Part shown: positions 12,290 to 23,512 of the stretch, in pieces
Numbering within the stretch: the first letter of the stretch is position 1
Layout of the letters: every line of letters begins with the position of its first letter
From: Liolophura sinensis
Lineage: Eukaryota > Mollusca > Polyplacophora > Chitonida > Chitonidae
Length of the DNA: 64,000 nt
Direction: 5' to 3'
Assembly (NCBI RefSeq): GCF_032854445.1
Contig: NC_088307.1
Coordinates: forward strand, 6,384,001-6,448,000
Made by a program: the position numbers and the translations under genes
The notes under the pieces: generated by a model
Told to the model about the DNA's origin: nothing
The model's input: the letters and a program-made list of their open reading frames with translations, nothing else
The model's database searches: none

Positions 12290-13085
12290 ATGAAAAGTGA
12301 ATTGGCAGAGAGTCTGCCTGGACGATTGGGTAAGATATTGATTAATTACCTTTCGTCATTAATTAAGCCCACAAAATTATTTTTGTGGGCTTCCGTAAAC
12401 AAGAATATTGTCTCGTAAATATGGGCAGACAATAAAGCGTCTATGTTTTTTATGACTGACTGATTGATTCATTGATTTATTGATTTATTGATTTATGTAT
12501 TTATGCATTAATTTATTCATCACTAGACAGGGATGCTCAGTGTAAGCAATGGTTTTGGCCACAAACTCCAATGGTTACTAACTGGCTGACTCACTGAATG
12601 ACTAAATCACTGATTGGCTGACTCGTGCACTGGCTCTTTCACCGTTTAGTAATCGTTGAATCCTTCAGTTGCGGAATAGGCTATTTGTCCAATGATCCAG
12701 TCAGCAGACTGTTCGTTCAGTGTTTCATTAACAGAAGGCTAATCAACAGATTTATTAACGGATTAACTGATAGTTGGTTGGATGATTACAGATAAGGTAT
12801 CCTCAGCTTAGATCCCCTGTTCCCATTTTCTTTAACCCCATTTAACTTAGTCCGCTCATTACATTGTTCTGATAGCACAGTGCAGAATGGAAACACACAA
12901 TCAGGAATTTTGTTATATTCTTATTTCGAAACTTAACGGCTTTAGTTACAACCGCGAGAGAACTCTCCAAGAGATATTCTGATAACACGTTTTACACAGC
13001 AAACCAGCCGCTAGGCCTGTTGTTTCTGCAGTGTTTGTCCCTATTCGTACAGGGGGAGTGGAAAGTGATTATGCCATCAGATTTT
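12290..13085. other. Intronic stretch, degenerate short repeats
   Basis: No gene seen. Positions 12455-12800 are rich in short diverged runs of the GATTGATTGATT and CACTGACTG type, like the 640-670 stretch of block A. A segment near 12360-12440 is the inverse of the AAGCCCACAAAAATAA region at about 5740-5815. Confidence 0.5.
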
Positions 13086-13089
13086 GTCT

Positions 13090-13910
13090 GTCGGCGTATT
13101 TCTTAGTGAACAGCTGGATCCCATACTCGCACAAAAATTAGTCTATACTTTCGTATTTGGTCTCTAAGACATACGCGTGTGAACAAATGAATTGTAGATT
13201 TCATGACAAATTATGCGATACTATATGTATTTGGTCTCTAAGACACGCGTGTGAACAAATGGATTGTAGATTTCGTGACAAATTAGGCTGTACTATATGT
13301 ATTTGGTCTCTAAGACACGCGTGTGAACAAGTGCATTCTAGATTTCATGACAAATTAGCCTATACTATATGTATTTGGTCTCTAAGACACGCGTGTGAAC
13401 AAATGGATTGTAGATTTCATGACAAATTAGGCTATACTATATGTATTTGGTCTCTAAGACACGCGTGTGAACAAATGGATTGTAGATTTGATGACAAATT
13501 AGGCTATACTATATGTATTTGGTCTCTAAGACACGCGTGTGAACAAATGGATTGTAGATTTCATGACAAATTAGGCTGTACTATATGTATTTGGTCTCTA
13601 AGACACGCGTGTGAACAAATGGATTGTAGATTTGATGACAAATTAGGCCATACTATATGTATTTGGTCTCTAAGACACGCGTGTGAACAAATGGATTGTA
13701 GATTTGATGACAAATTAGGCTATACTATATGTATTTGGTCTCTAAGACACGCGTGTGAACAAATGGATTGTAGATTTCATGACAAATTAGTTTATACTAT
13801 ACTATACAGACAAATTAGGCCATACTCTTGTATTTGTTCTCAAGGAAACACATCTATGAACGACTAAATCCTACATTCGCAGATAAATTAGGCTATATAC
13901 CTGTATTTTA
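13090..13910. repeat. 72-bp minisatellite
   Basis: About nine very similar units (TATTTGGTCTCTAAGACACG, GTGTGAACAAATGG, ATGACAAATTAGGC) at 13157-13800, with diverged half-units at both ends. The plus strand is open across all units because the period is 24 codons, giving a 236-codon frame. Nothing supports it as a gene: no splice context and no homology that I recognise. A further diverged unit lies at 14735-14790. Confidence 0.9.
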
Positions 13911-14135
13911 GGTACACTTTGGGGAATAATTTAAATCTACGTTTATTTAAATCCCGCTTTTCATTAGTTTTCTTGTGGTTATATCCAAGAATTAACAAAA
14001 ACTAGAATACTCTGCCTGAAAATATAAGACAGCATCATTCCGACAAATCTAAGCGACAGTTATCGACAATAAAGCCAAATATATTAACTCAAGTATAAAC
14101 AGTTTTTTAGTTATACCGCCATCCTCCATGGTGGA

Positions 14136-14372
14136 ATGAGAATGGGACCTTGCGCTCTTCATGCTGATCTGTTAACTTATAATATCGTTGCATGTCAGAC
14201 TTGTGGATTTTGTGGTCGCTGGAAGCAGGACGTCGAACATTTCCTTTTTATTTGTCCCGCTTACGCCTGTCAGAGGAAGCACATGCTCCTTACGTTTGTA
14301 ACTACTTTGTGTCCTGGTATACACAGATCAATGATATCATCTAACATATTCTGTCAAAAAACATATAATTAA
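14136..14372 (+). pseudogene. LINE reverse-transcriptase C-terminal zinc-binding fragment
   Basis: The frame reads GPCALHADL, CQTCGFCGRW, DVEHFLFICPAY, RKHML. The C-x2-C...H-x4-C pattern with EHFLF.CP is the zinc-binding region that follows reverse transcriptase in many non-LTR retrotransposons. Only this tail is present; no RT palm or endonuclease is seen nearby, so it is a 5'-truncated relic inside an intron of the CCP gene. Confidence 0.55.
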
Positions 14373-14928
14373 TTTACTGCTGAAAGGTTCAACTTACTTG
14401 AACCAAAGTGATAACGTATTCTTCCTTAAGAACGCGCACACTTATATAAATGCCACAGACAGATCTAGAGAGAATTAATCTAGAAACGATTAACTGATAA
14501 TTAAAAAATTAAGCCTACATACTTATTACTTTTTTCGTTTACATTTTATTATTTACAATTACATAACAATGTATATAATGTTGGTAAAGCTGTAGTGTTA
14601 AATCCTAGTAATTGTACAAGGTCACATGTATATATGTTCCATATACTTTTGTATTGTTTAGGGAGGAGGCTCACTTGTGGAAAATGGCTATTGGGAATCC
14701 TCGATAAATGAATCAAGAATTGAATCTAAATATTTGGTCTGAAGGACAAAGGGCTGTGAACGACTGGATCTTAGATTCGCAGAAAATTCCATGTAAGCCA
14801 CTAGGTCTCAGTGAAACCAGAATATTCAATTTCATTTGATTTCTGACAAAAAGACTGATGAACGGTAAAATACACCCGGTAAACTAATTGAAGGGACTAA
14901 AGTTAAACGCAAACAGGCTCCTACTTAC

Positions 14929-15102
14929 TTTTTGTGCACCAGGGTTTCATACCAGTCCATCTGCCAAGTACACAGGTTCTGTTCTGGTGATGAGAGAGAG
15001 TATAGCCTGGATCACAGGAATATCGGATTCGGGATCCGTGTTCCAGTTCGTCAAACGTTGTGATCCCATGATTCAGCTGAGACGGCGTTTGTTCACATGA
15101 CT
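14929..15102 (-). CDS. CCP/sushi exon
   Basis: A 174-nt internal exon with acceptor TTTCTGACTGCAG and donor GTAAGT, phase 1-1. It encodes one compact CCP module: Cys1 in ESCEQT, HGITTF before the hypervariable loop, Cys2 in RYSCDPGYTL, Cys3 in NRTCVLGRW, and Cys4 in KPWCTK. The CDPGY and GRW blocks make this one of the clearest modules in the window. The length (about 58 residues) is normal for the family. Confidence 0.85.
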
Positions 15103-15119
15103 CTGCAGTCAGAAACAAG

Positions 15120-15956
15120 TATAACGTGTCGTGATATATAAGTACAAAGTAGCACTCAGGGCTGGGCGAAGAGTTTGCCCATTTCAGTTATGGTATGTAC
15201 CCAATTTTTTAAATTTTAGCAAGTTAGTATCGTGCACATTTACGTGTACGTTTTCATGAAAAATATCACAGTTTCACATGATCAAAATAAGAAATAATCA
15301 TTCTTTCCTAAACTTGAGATAGAATGATTCAGAAATGCATAAACATACTTTCCAATTTCAATGAGGAATCTCACCAATAGAAAAATGTAACACCAGACAA
15401 AATACATTGATTAATCAAAACACTAGGTTTTCGGTAGTGTTAATGTTCACGAAAAACAAAAACGTGACCACTAGCCATACAAATTCACGAGCATTAATTA
15501 ACGGATTGATGTGCCTGAACCAAGCACCGTCAGTATTCAGTACGCTTTCACTCCGTATGGACTCCTAGTAATAATAACAAGTCGACGATACTGGTGTGGC
15601 CGTTTGCTCAGTGCACTGTTCTTTGAAGACTAGTTGTCTTCTATAAATATTTTGTATATCTGTGTACGCCACAGATGGAAAAGTTCGTCGAAGTTCTGTG
15701 GTTCACAGAGGGCACCCCGGTTGTCTCCACCTATAAAACTAACAGACTTTGTGAAACTATAAATTCTTGAGAATGACGTTAAACAGCAGTTCAACATATA
15801 AGCCCGTTGACACACTGATGTAATCCAAAATAACAACTGGTGTTAAACAACAGTCAAAAAAATAAAACTGAAAAAAAAAAATTAACACCAGGAACTAAAA
15901 TCGGTGTTTCCACCCCACTAATGTAGTCATGTAGTAGTAATTTTAATAGCTTCCTC
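15120..15956. other. Intronic stretch without recognised features
   Basis: AT-rich sequence. The short minus-strand frame at 15630-15836 has no recognisable motif. Confidence 0.5.
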
Positions 15957-15967
15957 ATCAACCGCTA

Positions 15968-16232
15968 ACGGAAGCCTACGCGGCTCAGTTGGCTAGCGCG
16001 CTAGCGCAGCGTAATGAGCGAGGAGCCTCTCACCAATGCGGTCGCTGTGAGTTCAACTCCAGCGCATGCTGGCTACCACTCAAGCCGTACGTAGGAAGGT
16101 CTGCCAGCAAACTGCGGATAGTCGTGGGTTTCTCCTGGGCTCTGCCCGGTTTCCTCCCACCATAATGCTGACCGCAGTCATATAAGTGAAATACTTTTGA
16201 GTCCAGCGTAAAACACTAAATCAAATAGATAA
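15968..16232 (+). mobile_element. SINE-A, full length, with target-site duplication
   Basis: The tRNA-like head has a box-A-like GGCTCAGTTGGCTAGCG and a box-B-like GTGAGTTCAACTCC. The conserved body follows (GTGGGTTTCTCCTGGGCTC), then a tail ending near GCGTAAAACACTAAATC. Direct repeats ATCAACCGCTA flank it at 15957-15967 and 16233-16243. Confidence 0.85.
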
Positions 16233-16245
16233 ATCAACCGCTATC

Positions 16246-16572
16246 CAGCCACGATGGTTCAGTTGTTAAAGCGTCCGCTTCGGCGGCGGTAGATCCAGGA
16301 TCAGTACTGGGTCGGGTCATATCTAAGATCTTAAAAGAGGAAGTTGTAGCTTCCTTGCTTGGCGTTTAGCAATCAGGGGATAGTGCAACGACTCGTTGAC
16401 CCGTATCAGTATAATGGCTCTGGTGGGGCCGCTTACTTGCCTTCGGTAAATCGTCTCAGTGAAGCAGCACTAGATAAAAGCGCATTGCACGTACATCCAC
16501 TCTATGGACTCCTTCATCGTCAAAATTGTGAAGTACGACGTTAAACCCTAAGCACTCACTCACTCATTCATC
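16246..16572 (+). mobile_element. SINE-B, near full length
   Basis: A tRNA-like head (GATGGTTCAGTTGTTAAAGC, GTCCGCTTCGGCGG, GGGTCGGGTCA), a body (AGAGGAAGTTGTAGCTTCCT, GTCTCAGTGAAGCAGCACTA) and the family tail TACGACGTTAAACCC followed by CACTCACTCA. It lies directly beside a SINE-A copy. Confidence 0.8.
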
Positions 16573-16579
16573 AACAGCT

Positions 16580-17340
16580 CTGAATCCTTACATTCACCAT
16601 TCTGGAATTAAATCCTCTTGCTTGTGCTGTCTTCAAAGCTGTTTTCGCGACGAAAACAGGTTTCCCCTGATCTTAAAGTAATTCATATCACCTCATTATG
16701 CGCGACTGTAAAACAAATAAAGGTCCTAACGTCGAAATTAACTCAAATGTAACGGGCGCATCCACTTGTACAGCATCCGAATAGCGCAAACCACTATTTT
16801 CGAATCACGTGTGTCCGTTAATTGACACGTGACTCGGTTGCTCTTACTCAAAAGTAATATCGTACTCATTTTCAACAATAGATGCTTGCGGTACAGTTCT
16901 TTCTATTCATTATTGTAACAAAAGGTTAATATCCGGACTCACAAAAAAGTTGACAATCGTGCTCTCAAAGGTGTAATCTTTTTGGTTTCAATCCATACCT
17001 TCCACAAGTTCAATCTTACTCCGGACAATGCCTTGTGCGGCCGAATCGTCGCCTATCGAACATGGCGGTTAGCAAAGTTTGGTTTGCTTTCGATGCTACA
17101 GGTACATTTGTATTAATTGTCACTTGACGGTCTTTATTATTCACGGATAACTAGGTGGTAAGAAGTCAAAATTGCTGTGGGATTAAAGGAAACGTGTTTT
17201 TGTAGCGTAGAACATTGAGAAGTTGACGACAGCAGGCTCAAAAAGTCCGATTAATGGTTAATCAGTTGAAGAGTCCAGATCAGTAGTTCTGAAGGCTAAG
17301 CTGGGAAGACTGAAGCAGATCTCCGATCTATGTACATGCA
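16580..17340. other. Intronic stretch without recognised features
   Basis: Single-copy-looking sequence with no splice-bounded open frame that I could recognise. Confidence 0.45.
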
Positions 17341-17429
17341 GTACATTTACTCTGGTGGTAATTACTCTCACTGCTAGCCAAAAAATTATATCCATGTTTC
17401 AGAAGCACAAAGGCATACCGTATTGCTTT

Positions 17430-18000
17430 ATAATCTCCGAATTGGACAAATCCAGAATTCCGGCCGTGCAACGTTCAAATCGTACAAGTAGAGAGATTCA
17501 GCAATACAACTCTCTAATTGTACATCTAAAGTTCCTAAATTACCACGTTCAAATCGCACGAAAAAGCTTGCTTTACAACCATCAAATTGCACCAAGAGAT
17601 CCCATTTTACAGTCTTCAAATAGTGTAGGATTGTCTCGCTTTGCAAAGTTCATATCATACAAAACGATTTCGGGGCCTCTGTGGCTCAGTCGGTTAGCGC
17701 GCTAGCGCAGCGTAATGACCCAGGAGCCTCTCACCAATGCGGTCGCTGTGAGCTCAAGTCCAGCTCATGCTGGCTTCCTCTCCGGCCGTAAGTGGGAAGG
17801 TCTACCAGCAACCTGCGGATGGTCGTGGGTTTCCCCCGGGCTGTGCCCGGTCTCCACCCACCATAATGCTGGCCGCCGTCGTATAAGTGAAATATTCTTG
17901 AGTACGGCGTAAAACACCAATCAAAAAAAAATCAATCAAAACGATTTCGCTTTACAACCCTTAAATTGAACAAAATTATCACGATTTCCAAAAAGGTCAA
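17430..18000. repeat. Degenerate ~33-bp tandem repeat interrupted by a SINE
   Basis: Weakly conserved units with TTCAAATCGCAC..., GCTTTACAACC and TTTTACAGTC. The array is split by the SINE-A at 17673-17936 and resumes afterwards. Confidence 0.6.
17673..17936 (+). mobile_element. SINE-A, full length, with 13-bp target-site duplication
   Basis: The best plus-strand reference copy: tRNA-like head with TGGCTCAGTCGGTTAGCG and GAGCTCAAGTCC, body GTGGGTTTCCCCCGGGCT, tail AGTACGGCGTAAAACACC and a short A-rich end. Flanking repeats are CAAAACGATTTCG at 17660-17672 and 17937-17949. Confidence 0.9.
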
Positions 18001-18052
18001 AAACATTTCATATTGTGGCATTTCAAATGAGAAAAATATCAAATATACCCAC

Positions 18053-18275
18053 TTGGTTCGCACTTTGGTACACTGTCCCAAGCGCCATCCACACAAGTCA
18101 TCTTTCTGTAGCCCTCGTATGTGTTTGCTTCTGGAATTAGACTGTAACGCCATTCGCACCTGACATAGAGACTCATTCCAGTTTCTACCCTGTCCTCGTA
18201 GAACTGGGTATATCTGGCATAACTGTAATAATCTTCGTTTAGTTGTCGCACATCGCCCTTGCTCACACGGGGTAC
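18053..18275 (-). CDS. CCP/sushi exon with a one-base insertion
   Basis: The exon has a plausible acceptor (ATGTAGTAG) and donor GTGGGT. It reads CEQG in one frame, then switches to DVRQLNEDYYSY and LYVRCEWRYSL, MTCVDGAW, PKCEP in another. The three later Cys and the Trp fit a CCP module whose first Cys is in the other frame. The length is 223 nt; removing one base gives 222, a multiple of three, which restores the 1-1 symmetry seen in every sister exon. The surplus base lies in a C-triplet near 18255-18257 (plus strand). It may be an assembly error or a true frameshift. The upstream boundary is less certain than the donor. Confidence 0.6.
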
Positions 18276-18309
18276 CTACTACATATTTATTACGAACACC
18301 CATGTATTT

Positions 18310-18500
18310 CATTTCTTAGAGCAACAGGTAATGTCATGTTGTCATACACCGACAACAGGTGGATTTATACAAAATTTTTCCCCATTTATGAACTTTCTAA
18401 CAAAACTGAAGAATCATTTCAAATTACATATGGCGTAAAAGCGGAAGTTGGAATCTAAATAACAGAGGATGAAAGTCATATTTGGAATCTGCACGAAATC
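18310..18500. repeat. Diverged relative of block A
   Basis: The stretch around 18375-18480 (CCCATTTATGAACTTTCTAAC..., TTCAAATTACATATGGCGTA) aligns with block A at about 405-500. It marks an older duplication of intron plus exon within the same gene. Confidence 0.55.
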
Positions 18501-18655
18501 GCCTTTGAGATGATGCGTATTTTTTATTTATGAATAGGATCCCCTTCAACAGAGCCACCATCGTGAAAGAACTAAATAATAATGAAAGCAATGTTAAATC
18601 AACAGCAGACAAACTAACTCAGCCAATGCATGAGATACACTAAAGTTATTTTTAC

Positions 18656-18744
18656 CAATGCATGCAGGAATCTTCTGGGACCATTCGTTATCCCCAACGC
18701 AGAATGCTGTCTTCTTTCCGATCAGAGTCCGGCCGGCCTCACAG
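18656..18744 (-). CDS. CCP/sushi exon, C-terminal half of a split module
   Basis: An 89-nt exon with acceptor CATTTACAG and donor GTAAAA, starting in phase 2 and ending in phase 1. It encodes CEAGRTLIGKK, FCVGDNEW and IPACIG, which are Cys2, Cys3, Trp and Cys4 of a CCP module. On its own it is half a module. Its start phase complements the end phase of the exon at 22711-22795, and joining them creates the Ser expected immediately before Cys2. Split CCP modules with an internal phase-2 intron are known in vertebrate complement regulators. Confidence 0.75.
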
Positions 18745-19134
18745 CTGTAAATGTATCAGAATTTAGGCCCCTAAACGGACATTTCCGCACCAGGCATTAA
18801 TAATGATGGCCGTTAAGGCACAATAATAGCAATGCCAACATTCCGAAGAGCGTTCACAGCAAACCACCAATGATATATTGGAAAGTATATAAACTACGAA
18901 ATTAGGACAAAATTAGGACGGATTCACGCAAAGAAAGACAGACAACAGTTTTCAATGTTATTGGAAATTCGCAAGGAATGTGCAAAGTACTTATCTCATT
19001 TGCTCCTAAAGTGCAACTGATTGTATATTCTGAAACTCGCGTAGATTAAAATCGGATTATTATCAGATACCGTTGCTCAGATCGGAATTTATTTATTTAC
19101 TTACTTGCTTTCAATACTTATTTATTTATTTATT

Positions 19135-19515
19135 TATTTATTTATTTTGTATGATGCTTATGTATCTCATATACACGACAGCGCCCAGAATTATGGTGGA
19201 AGGAAAAACCAGAGACTGAACTTGATGTACCAGACAACCATATACACAACCTTTAATACATTCTTATTTTCAGGGTGAGTTTTGTATTCTTGTCCTGTTT
19301 CAATCTCTAGGACACACAAGCTACGGGTTCAGACCCAGCCTTGACCAAGGAATTTATATAATCTTTTGCCCTCACTGCTTGTTGAGCCTTGGTGACAGTA
19401 ATAATTAGGTTGCTGGGAGACTTCCCACGTACGGCTGGAGAAGAAGCCAGCATGAGCGCATTGGTGAGAGGCTCCGGGGTCATTGCGTGCTGGCGTTTTA
19501 ACCCCCTCGACCACG
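19135..19515 (-). mobile_element. Old, interrupted SINE-A
   Basis: Tail-like sequence at 19135-19245 and head-like sequence at 19400-19515 (CATTGGTGAGAGGCTCC, inverted) have the same orientation and are separated by about 160 bp of unrelated sequence. Strongly diverged. Confidence 0.55.
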
Positions 19516-19619
19516 CAGGCGCCATAGATAAAAAGTAATTAAATATATTAATACATATTCTTGAAATGTGCATAAAGCTTTCTCTTTAACATTTAAATCA
19601 GATCCACGTGACTTGCAGT

Positions 19620-21470
19620 AACCATGCGACCACTGGCTCTTCTTTCAGCTCCTTCACCTGACTAGTATAAACACACATGCACCCACTGGTTCTTCCTTCA
19701 GGTCCTTCACGTGACTGGTATAAACACACCTTCACCCACTGGTTCTTCCTTCAGGTCCTTCACGTGACTGGTATAAACACACATGCACCCACTGGTTCTT
19801 CCTTCACGTCCTTCACCTGACTGGTATAAACACACATGCACCCACTGGTTCTTCCTTCAGGTCCTTCACCTGACTGGTATAAACACACATGCACCCACTG
19901 GTTCTTCCTTCAGGTCCTTCACGTGACTGGTATAAAGACACCTGCACCCACTGGTTCTTCCTTCAGGTCCTTCACGTGACTGGTATAAACACACATGCAC
20001 CCACTGGTTCTTCCTTCACGTCCTTCACCTGACTGGTATAAACACATTTGTACCCACTTGCTCTTTCTTCAGGTCCTTCACGTGACTGGTATAAACACAC
20101 ATGCACCCACAGGTTCTTCCTTCACGTCCTTCACCTGACTGGTATAAACACACATGCACCCACTGGTTCTTCCTTCACGTCTTTCACCTGACTGGTATAA
20201 ACACACCTGCACCCACTGGTTCTTCCTTCAGGTCCTTCACCTGACTGGTATAAACACACATGCACCCACTGGTTCTTCCTTCAGGTCCTTCACGTGACTG
20301 GTATAAACACACCTGCACCCACTGGTTCTTCCTTCACGTCCTTCACCTGACTGGTATAAACACACTTGCACCTACTGGTTCTTCCATCACGTCCTTCACC
20401 TGACTGGTATAAACACACCTGCACCTACTGGTTCTTCCTTCTGGTCCTTCACCTGACTGGTATAAACACACTTGCACCCACTGGTTCTTCCTTCAGGTCC
20501 TTCACGTGACTGGTATAAACACACCTGCACCCACTGGTTCTTCCTTCAGGTCCTTCACCTGACTGGTATAAACACACATGCACCCACTGGTTCTTCCTTC
20601 AGGTCCTTCACGTGACTGGTATAAACACACATGCACCCACTGGTTCTTCCTTCTGGTCCTTCACCTGACTGGTATAAACACACATGCAGCCACTGGTTCT
20701 TCCTTCAGGTCCTTCAGGTCCTTCACGTGACTGGTATAAACACACATGCACCCACTGGTTCTTCCTTCAGGTCCTTCACCTGACTGGTATAAACACACCT
20801 GCACCCACTGGTTCTTCCTTCACGTCTTTCACCTGACTGGTATAAACACACATGCACCCACTGGTTCTTCCTTCAGGTCCTTCACCTGACTGGTATAAAC
20901 ACACTTGCACCTACTGGTTCTTCCTTCAGGTCCTTCACGTGACTGGTATAAACACACATGCACCCACTGGTTCTTCCTTCAGGTCCTTCACGTGACTGGT
21001 ATTAACACACACGCGTCTGCTGGCTCTTTCTTCAGGACTTTCAAGAGACTGGTATAAACACACATGCATCCACTGGTTCTTCCTTCAGGTTTTTCCTTCA
21101 GGTCCTTCACGTGACTGGTATAAACACACATGCACCCACTGGTTCTTCCTTCAGGTCCTTGACATGACTGGTATAAACACACATGCACCCACTGGTTCTT
21201 CCTTCAGGTTCTTCACGTGACCGCTGGCTCTTTCTTCAGGACTTTCAAGAGACTGGTATAAACACACATGCACCCACTGGTTCTTCCTTCAGGTCCTTCC
21301 TTCAGGTCCTTCACGTGACTGGTATAAACACACATGCACCCGCTTGCTCTTCTTTCAGCTCCTTGACCTGACTGGTATAAAAACACATGAAACCCACTAG
21401 TTCCTCCATCCGGTCCTTCAAATGACTGATATAAACGCACGTGCGCCCACTGATTCTTCCTGAGGCTTGA
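19620..21470. repeat. 53-bp minisatellite, about 34 units
   Basis: Units contain GACTGGTATAAACACACATG, CACCCACTGGTTCTTCCTTC and AGGTCCTTCACGTGACTGG with CACGTGAC/CACCTGAC variants. The right end (20990-21470) has irregular and partly duplicated units. It lies inside the intron that splits the CCP module encoded at 22711 and 18656. Confidence 0.95.
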
Positions 21471-21474
21471 CGAG

Positions 21475-22185
21475 GCCTGGTCGCTTTGCATTGTTTTAAT
21501 GTGATTGTATGTTAAATGTGATGACAAAACAGCATTTAGACTGATTCTAGAATTCTAGATCAGTGACGTCTAATAAATTGCAATTAACATCATTGCATTT
21601 TTTAAACCAATTCTGTTTAAGCTATGGTGCTAATTGGCATGTAAATTGCTACTTTTTATGTATTTACATGAACAGTTAGAATAACACCCTGACTGAGGTA
21701 AATTGACAAGAGGCTGTATTTCACCATTTACGTGTGACCATTTTCCAGCTATTACACTGTCTTCGCTGCTCTGGTTTTATTCCCTAAGCTGTACGTCTTT
21801 AATTATATTGTATTCTTGCACAAACCAGGGTTCTGCTGGTGGACTAAGCATCCCCGAGGCTTGAACCCTTGGCATCGTTTTATTGTGATCGTGTGTTAAA
21901 TGAAATGACAAAACAGCATTTTGAGTCATTCTAGACTAGTGACGTCTAACAAATTGCAATTAATATCACTGAATTTATTTTTTGCCTAATTCTGCTTAAG
22001 CCATAGTGCAATGGGCGTGTAAACTGATACTATTTATGCATTTATATGGACAGTTAGAATAAAACCTTGACTGGGGTAAATTAACAAGAGGCTGTGTTTC
22101 ACCAGTTACGTGTGACCATTTGCCAGCTATCACACTGTCGTCGCTGCTCTGGTTTTACTCTGTACATCTTTAATTATATTTGTCA
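21475..22185. repeat. Tandem duplication of a ~330-bp unit
   Basis: 21475-21810 and 21860-22185 share AATGACAAAACAGCATTT, GTGACGTCTAA, AAATTGCAATTAA, AACAAGAGGCTGT and CGCTGCTCTGGTTTTA in the same order. The two halves are clearly diverged. No coding content seen. Confidence 0.75.
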
Positions 22186-22349
22186 ATCCGTTATTTCGTC
22201 GTTCATTAACCTGATGCCAACTAGATATTGTTTTGTCTCGATTGAGTTTGAAACAATCGCTTGAATCACACGGGAGGCCTGGTGGAAGCTGTGTTGTGGG
22301 AATAATCCTAATCTACCCCCCTCCCCGCCCCCACGACCCCCAAGCCATC

Positions 22350-22532
22350 GAGGGCCTCCGTGACCAAGAGGTTTAGCACGCCAGCGCGACGCAGTGACCT
22401 CTTACCAGTGTGGTCGTACGGATGGTTATGGGTTTCCCCCGGGCCCTGTTCAGTTTCCTCCCCCATAATTCTGACCTCCATCGTTTAAGTGAAATATTCT
22501 TGAGTACGACGTAAAACACCAAATCAAAAAAC
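22350..22532 (+). mobile_element. SINE-A with internal deletion
   Basis: Head (GGCCTCCGTGACCAAGAGG), then a jump from the box-B area (CAGTGTGGTCGTACGGATGG) into the body (GGTTTCCCCCGGGCCCTG) and the normal tail AGTACGACGTAAAACACC. About 70 bp of the middle is missing. Confidence 0.75.
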
Positions 22533-22710
22533 AAGCCATGGGCCGTTGACCGATAACATTGCAAGCTCGAAATCAGTTTTGATGAATTCGGCTGAAGCTT
22601 AAAGTTAGACGCTCTAATTGTAATGTGTGCCTCATAACACAAATAGCGTTGGTAAAAAAATGTTAGAAATAAATTTTTTTGCAATTGTTGACAAACATAA
22701 GAACACTTAC

Positions 22711-22795
22711 CTAAATATGGCTATGTCTCCATACTTTATGGGCGTCTTGACAATCACACTGCCATACTCAAGCATCGGCTTCGCGCATTCAATTT
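22711..22795 (-). CDS. CCP/sushi exon, N-terminal half of a split module
   Basis: An 85-nt exon with acceptor TTCTTATTGTAG and strong donor GTAAGTG, starting in phase 1 and ending in phase 2. It encodes IECAKPMLEYGSV and KYGDIAIF, the first Cys and first strands of a CCP module. The remaining Cys are supplied by 18656-18744, about 4 kb away. The intron between the halves contains a 1.85-kb 53-bp minisatellite, a tandem duplication of about 330 bp and SINE pieces. Confidence 0.75.
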
Positions 22796-22856
22796 CTACA
22801 ATAAGAAAATATGTGCAAAATTTACACCTAATTTAGTTTTAAAGGGAGACAAATAT

Positions 22857-23092
22857 TATTTGATTGGTGTTTTACGCCGTACTCAAGAATATTTCACTTA
22901 TACGACGGCGGCCAGCATTACGATGGGAGGAAACAGGGCAGAGCCCGGGGGAAACCCACGATCATCCGCGGTCTGCTAGCTGAGAGGAAGCCTGCATAAG
23001 CTGGACTTGAACTCACAGCGACCGCATTGGTGAGAGGCTCCTTGGTCATTACGTTCGCTAGCGCGCTAACCACCTGAGCCACCGAGGCCCCT
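22857..23092 (-). mobile_element. SINE-A, nearly full length
   Basis: Inverted tail TTTTACGCCGTACTCAAGAA, body GGCAGAGCCCGGGGGAAACC and head (GAACTCACAGCGACCGCATT, CTGAGCCACCGAGGCC). It lies in the intron between CCP exons 23339-23512 and 22711-22795. I saw no clear flanking duplication. Confidence 0.85.
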
Positions 23093-23338
23093 CGTGATAG
23101 CATTTCAACGACACTCTATTCATATCACTTAAGATAAGACCTGTAACTTCCTATTGTTTATATAAATATATTTGTATAAAAATACATTTTTGCTTTGTAA
23201 CAAACTAATTAATGTACATATTACTATGAATATTAGAAGCCCATAGTTTAGTCTGTATTTAAAGGAAAATAAATATGTTTAAAACAAATTTTCAAGCTTT
23301 TGAGTAAAGTTTGTTTGGTTATTTCCCTTGTCCTTTAC

Positions 23339-23512
23339 CTTTGCAACTGTTACCCTCTCCGCTCCATGTCTTGTCACCTTGGCAACTTCTCGTCTCTGGT
23401 CCAACCAGGCGGAAGCCCTCGTCGCAGATGACTCGTGCAGTAGCTCCAAATTCCAGTCCATCCGGTTGAACTTTACCATGTTTAGGTGGGGAGAGGCGAG
23501 GGCAACGAACAG
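23339..23512 (-). CDS. CCP/sushi exon
   Basis: A 174-nt internal exon with acceptor GGTTTTGTAG and donor GTAAAG, phase 1-1. It encodes VRCPRLSPPKHGKV, GATARVICDEGFRLVG, SCQGDKTWSGEG and SCKG. The Cys spacing, the PPxHG block and the ICDEGF..G block after Cys2 are textbook CCP. The plus-strand and other minus-strand open frames over this position are shadows. Confidence 0.85.

Noticed and set aside
13157-13867. 236-codon repeat protein
   Set aside because: The open frame follows from the 72-bp period. No promoter, splice context or homology supports it; kept only as a low-interest observation.
15968-16060. tRNA gene suggested by box A and box B
   Set aside because: The tRNA-like region is the head of a SINE with body, tail and target-site duplication. 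No clean cloverleaf or discriminator end is seen. The same holds for heads at 17673, 49473, 56651, 16246 and 61531.
23279-23479. 66-codon minus-strand ORF at the 23.4-kb exon
   Set aside because: It is the wrong frame. The CCP frame, bounded by proper splice sites at 23339-23512, contains all four Cys and the Trp.
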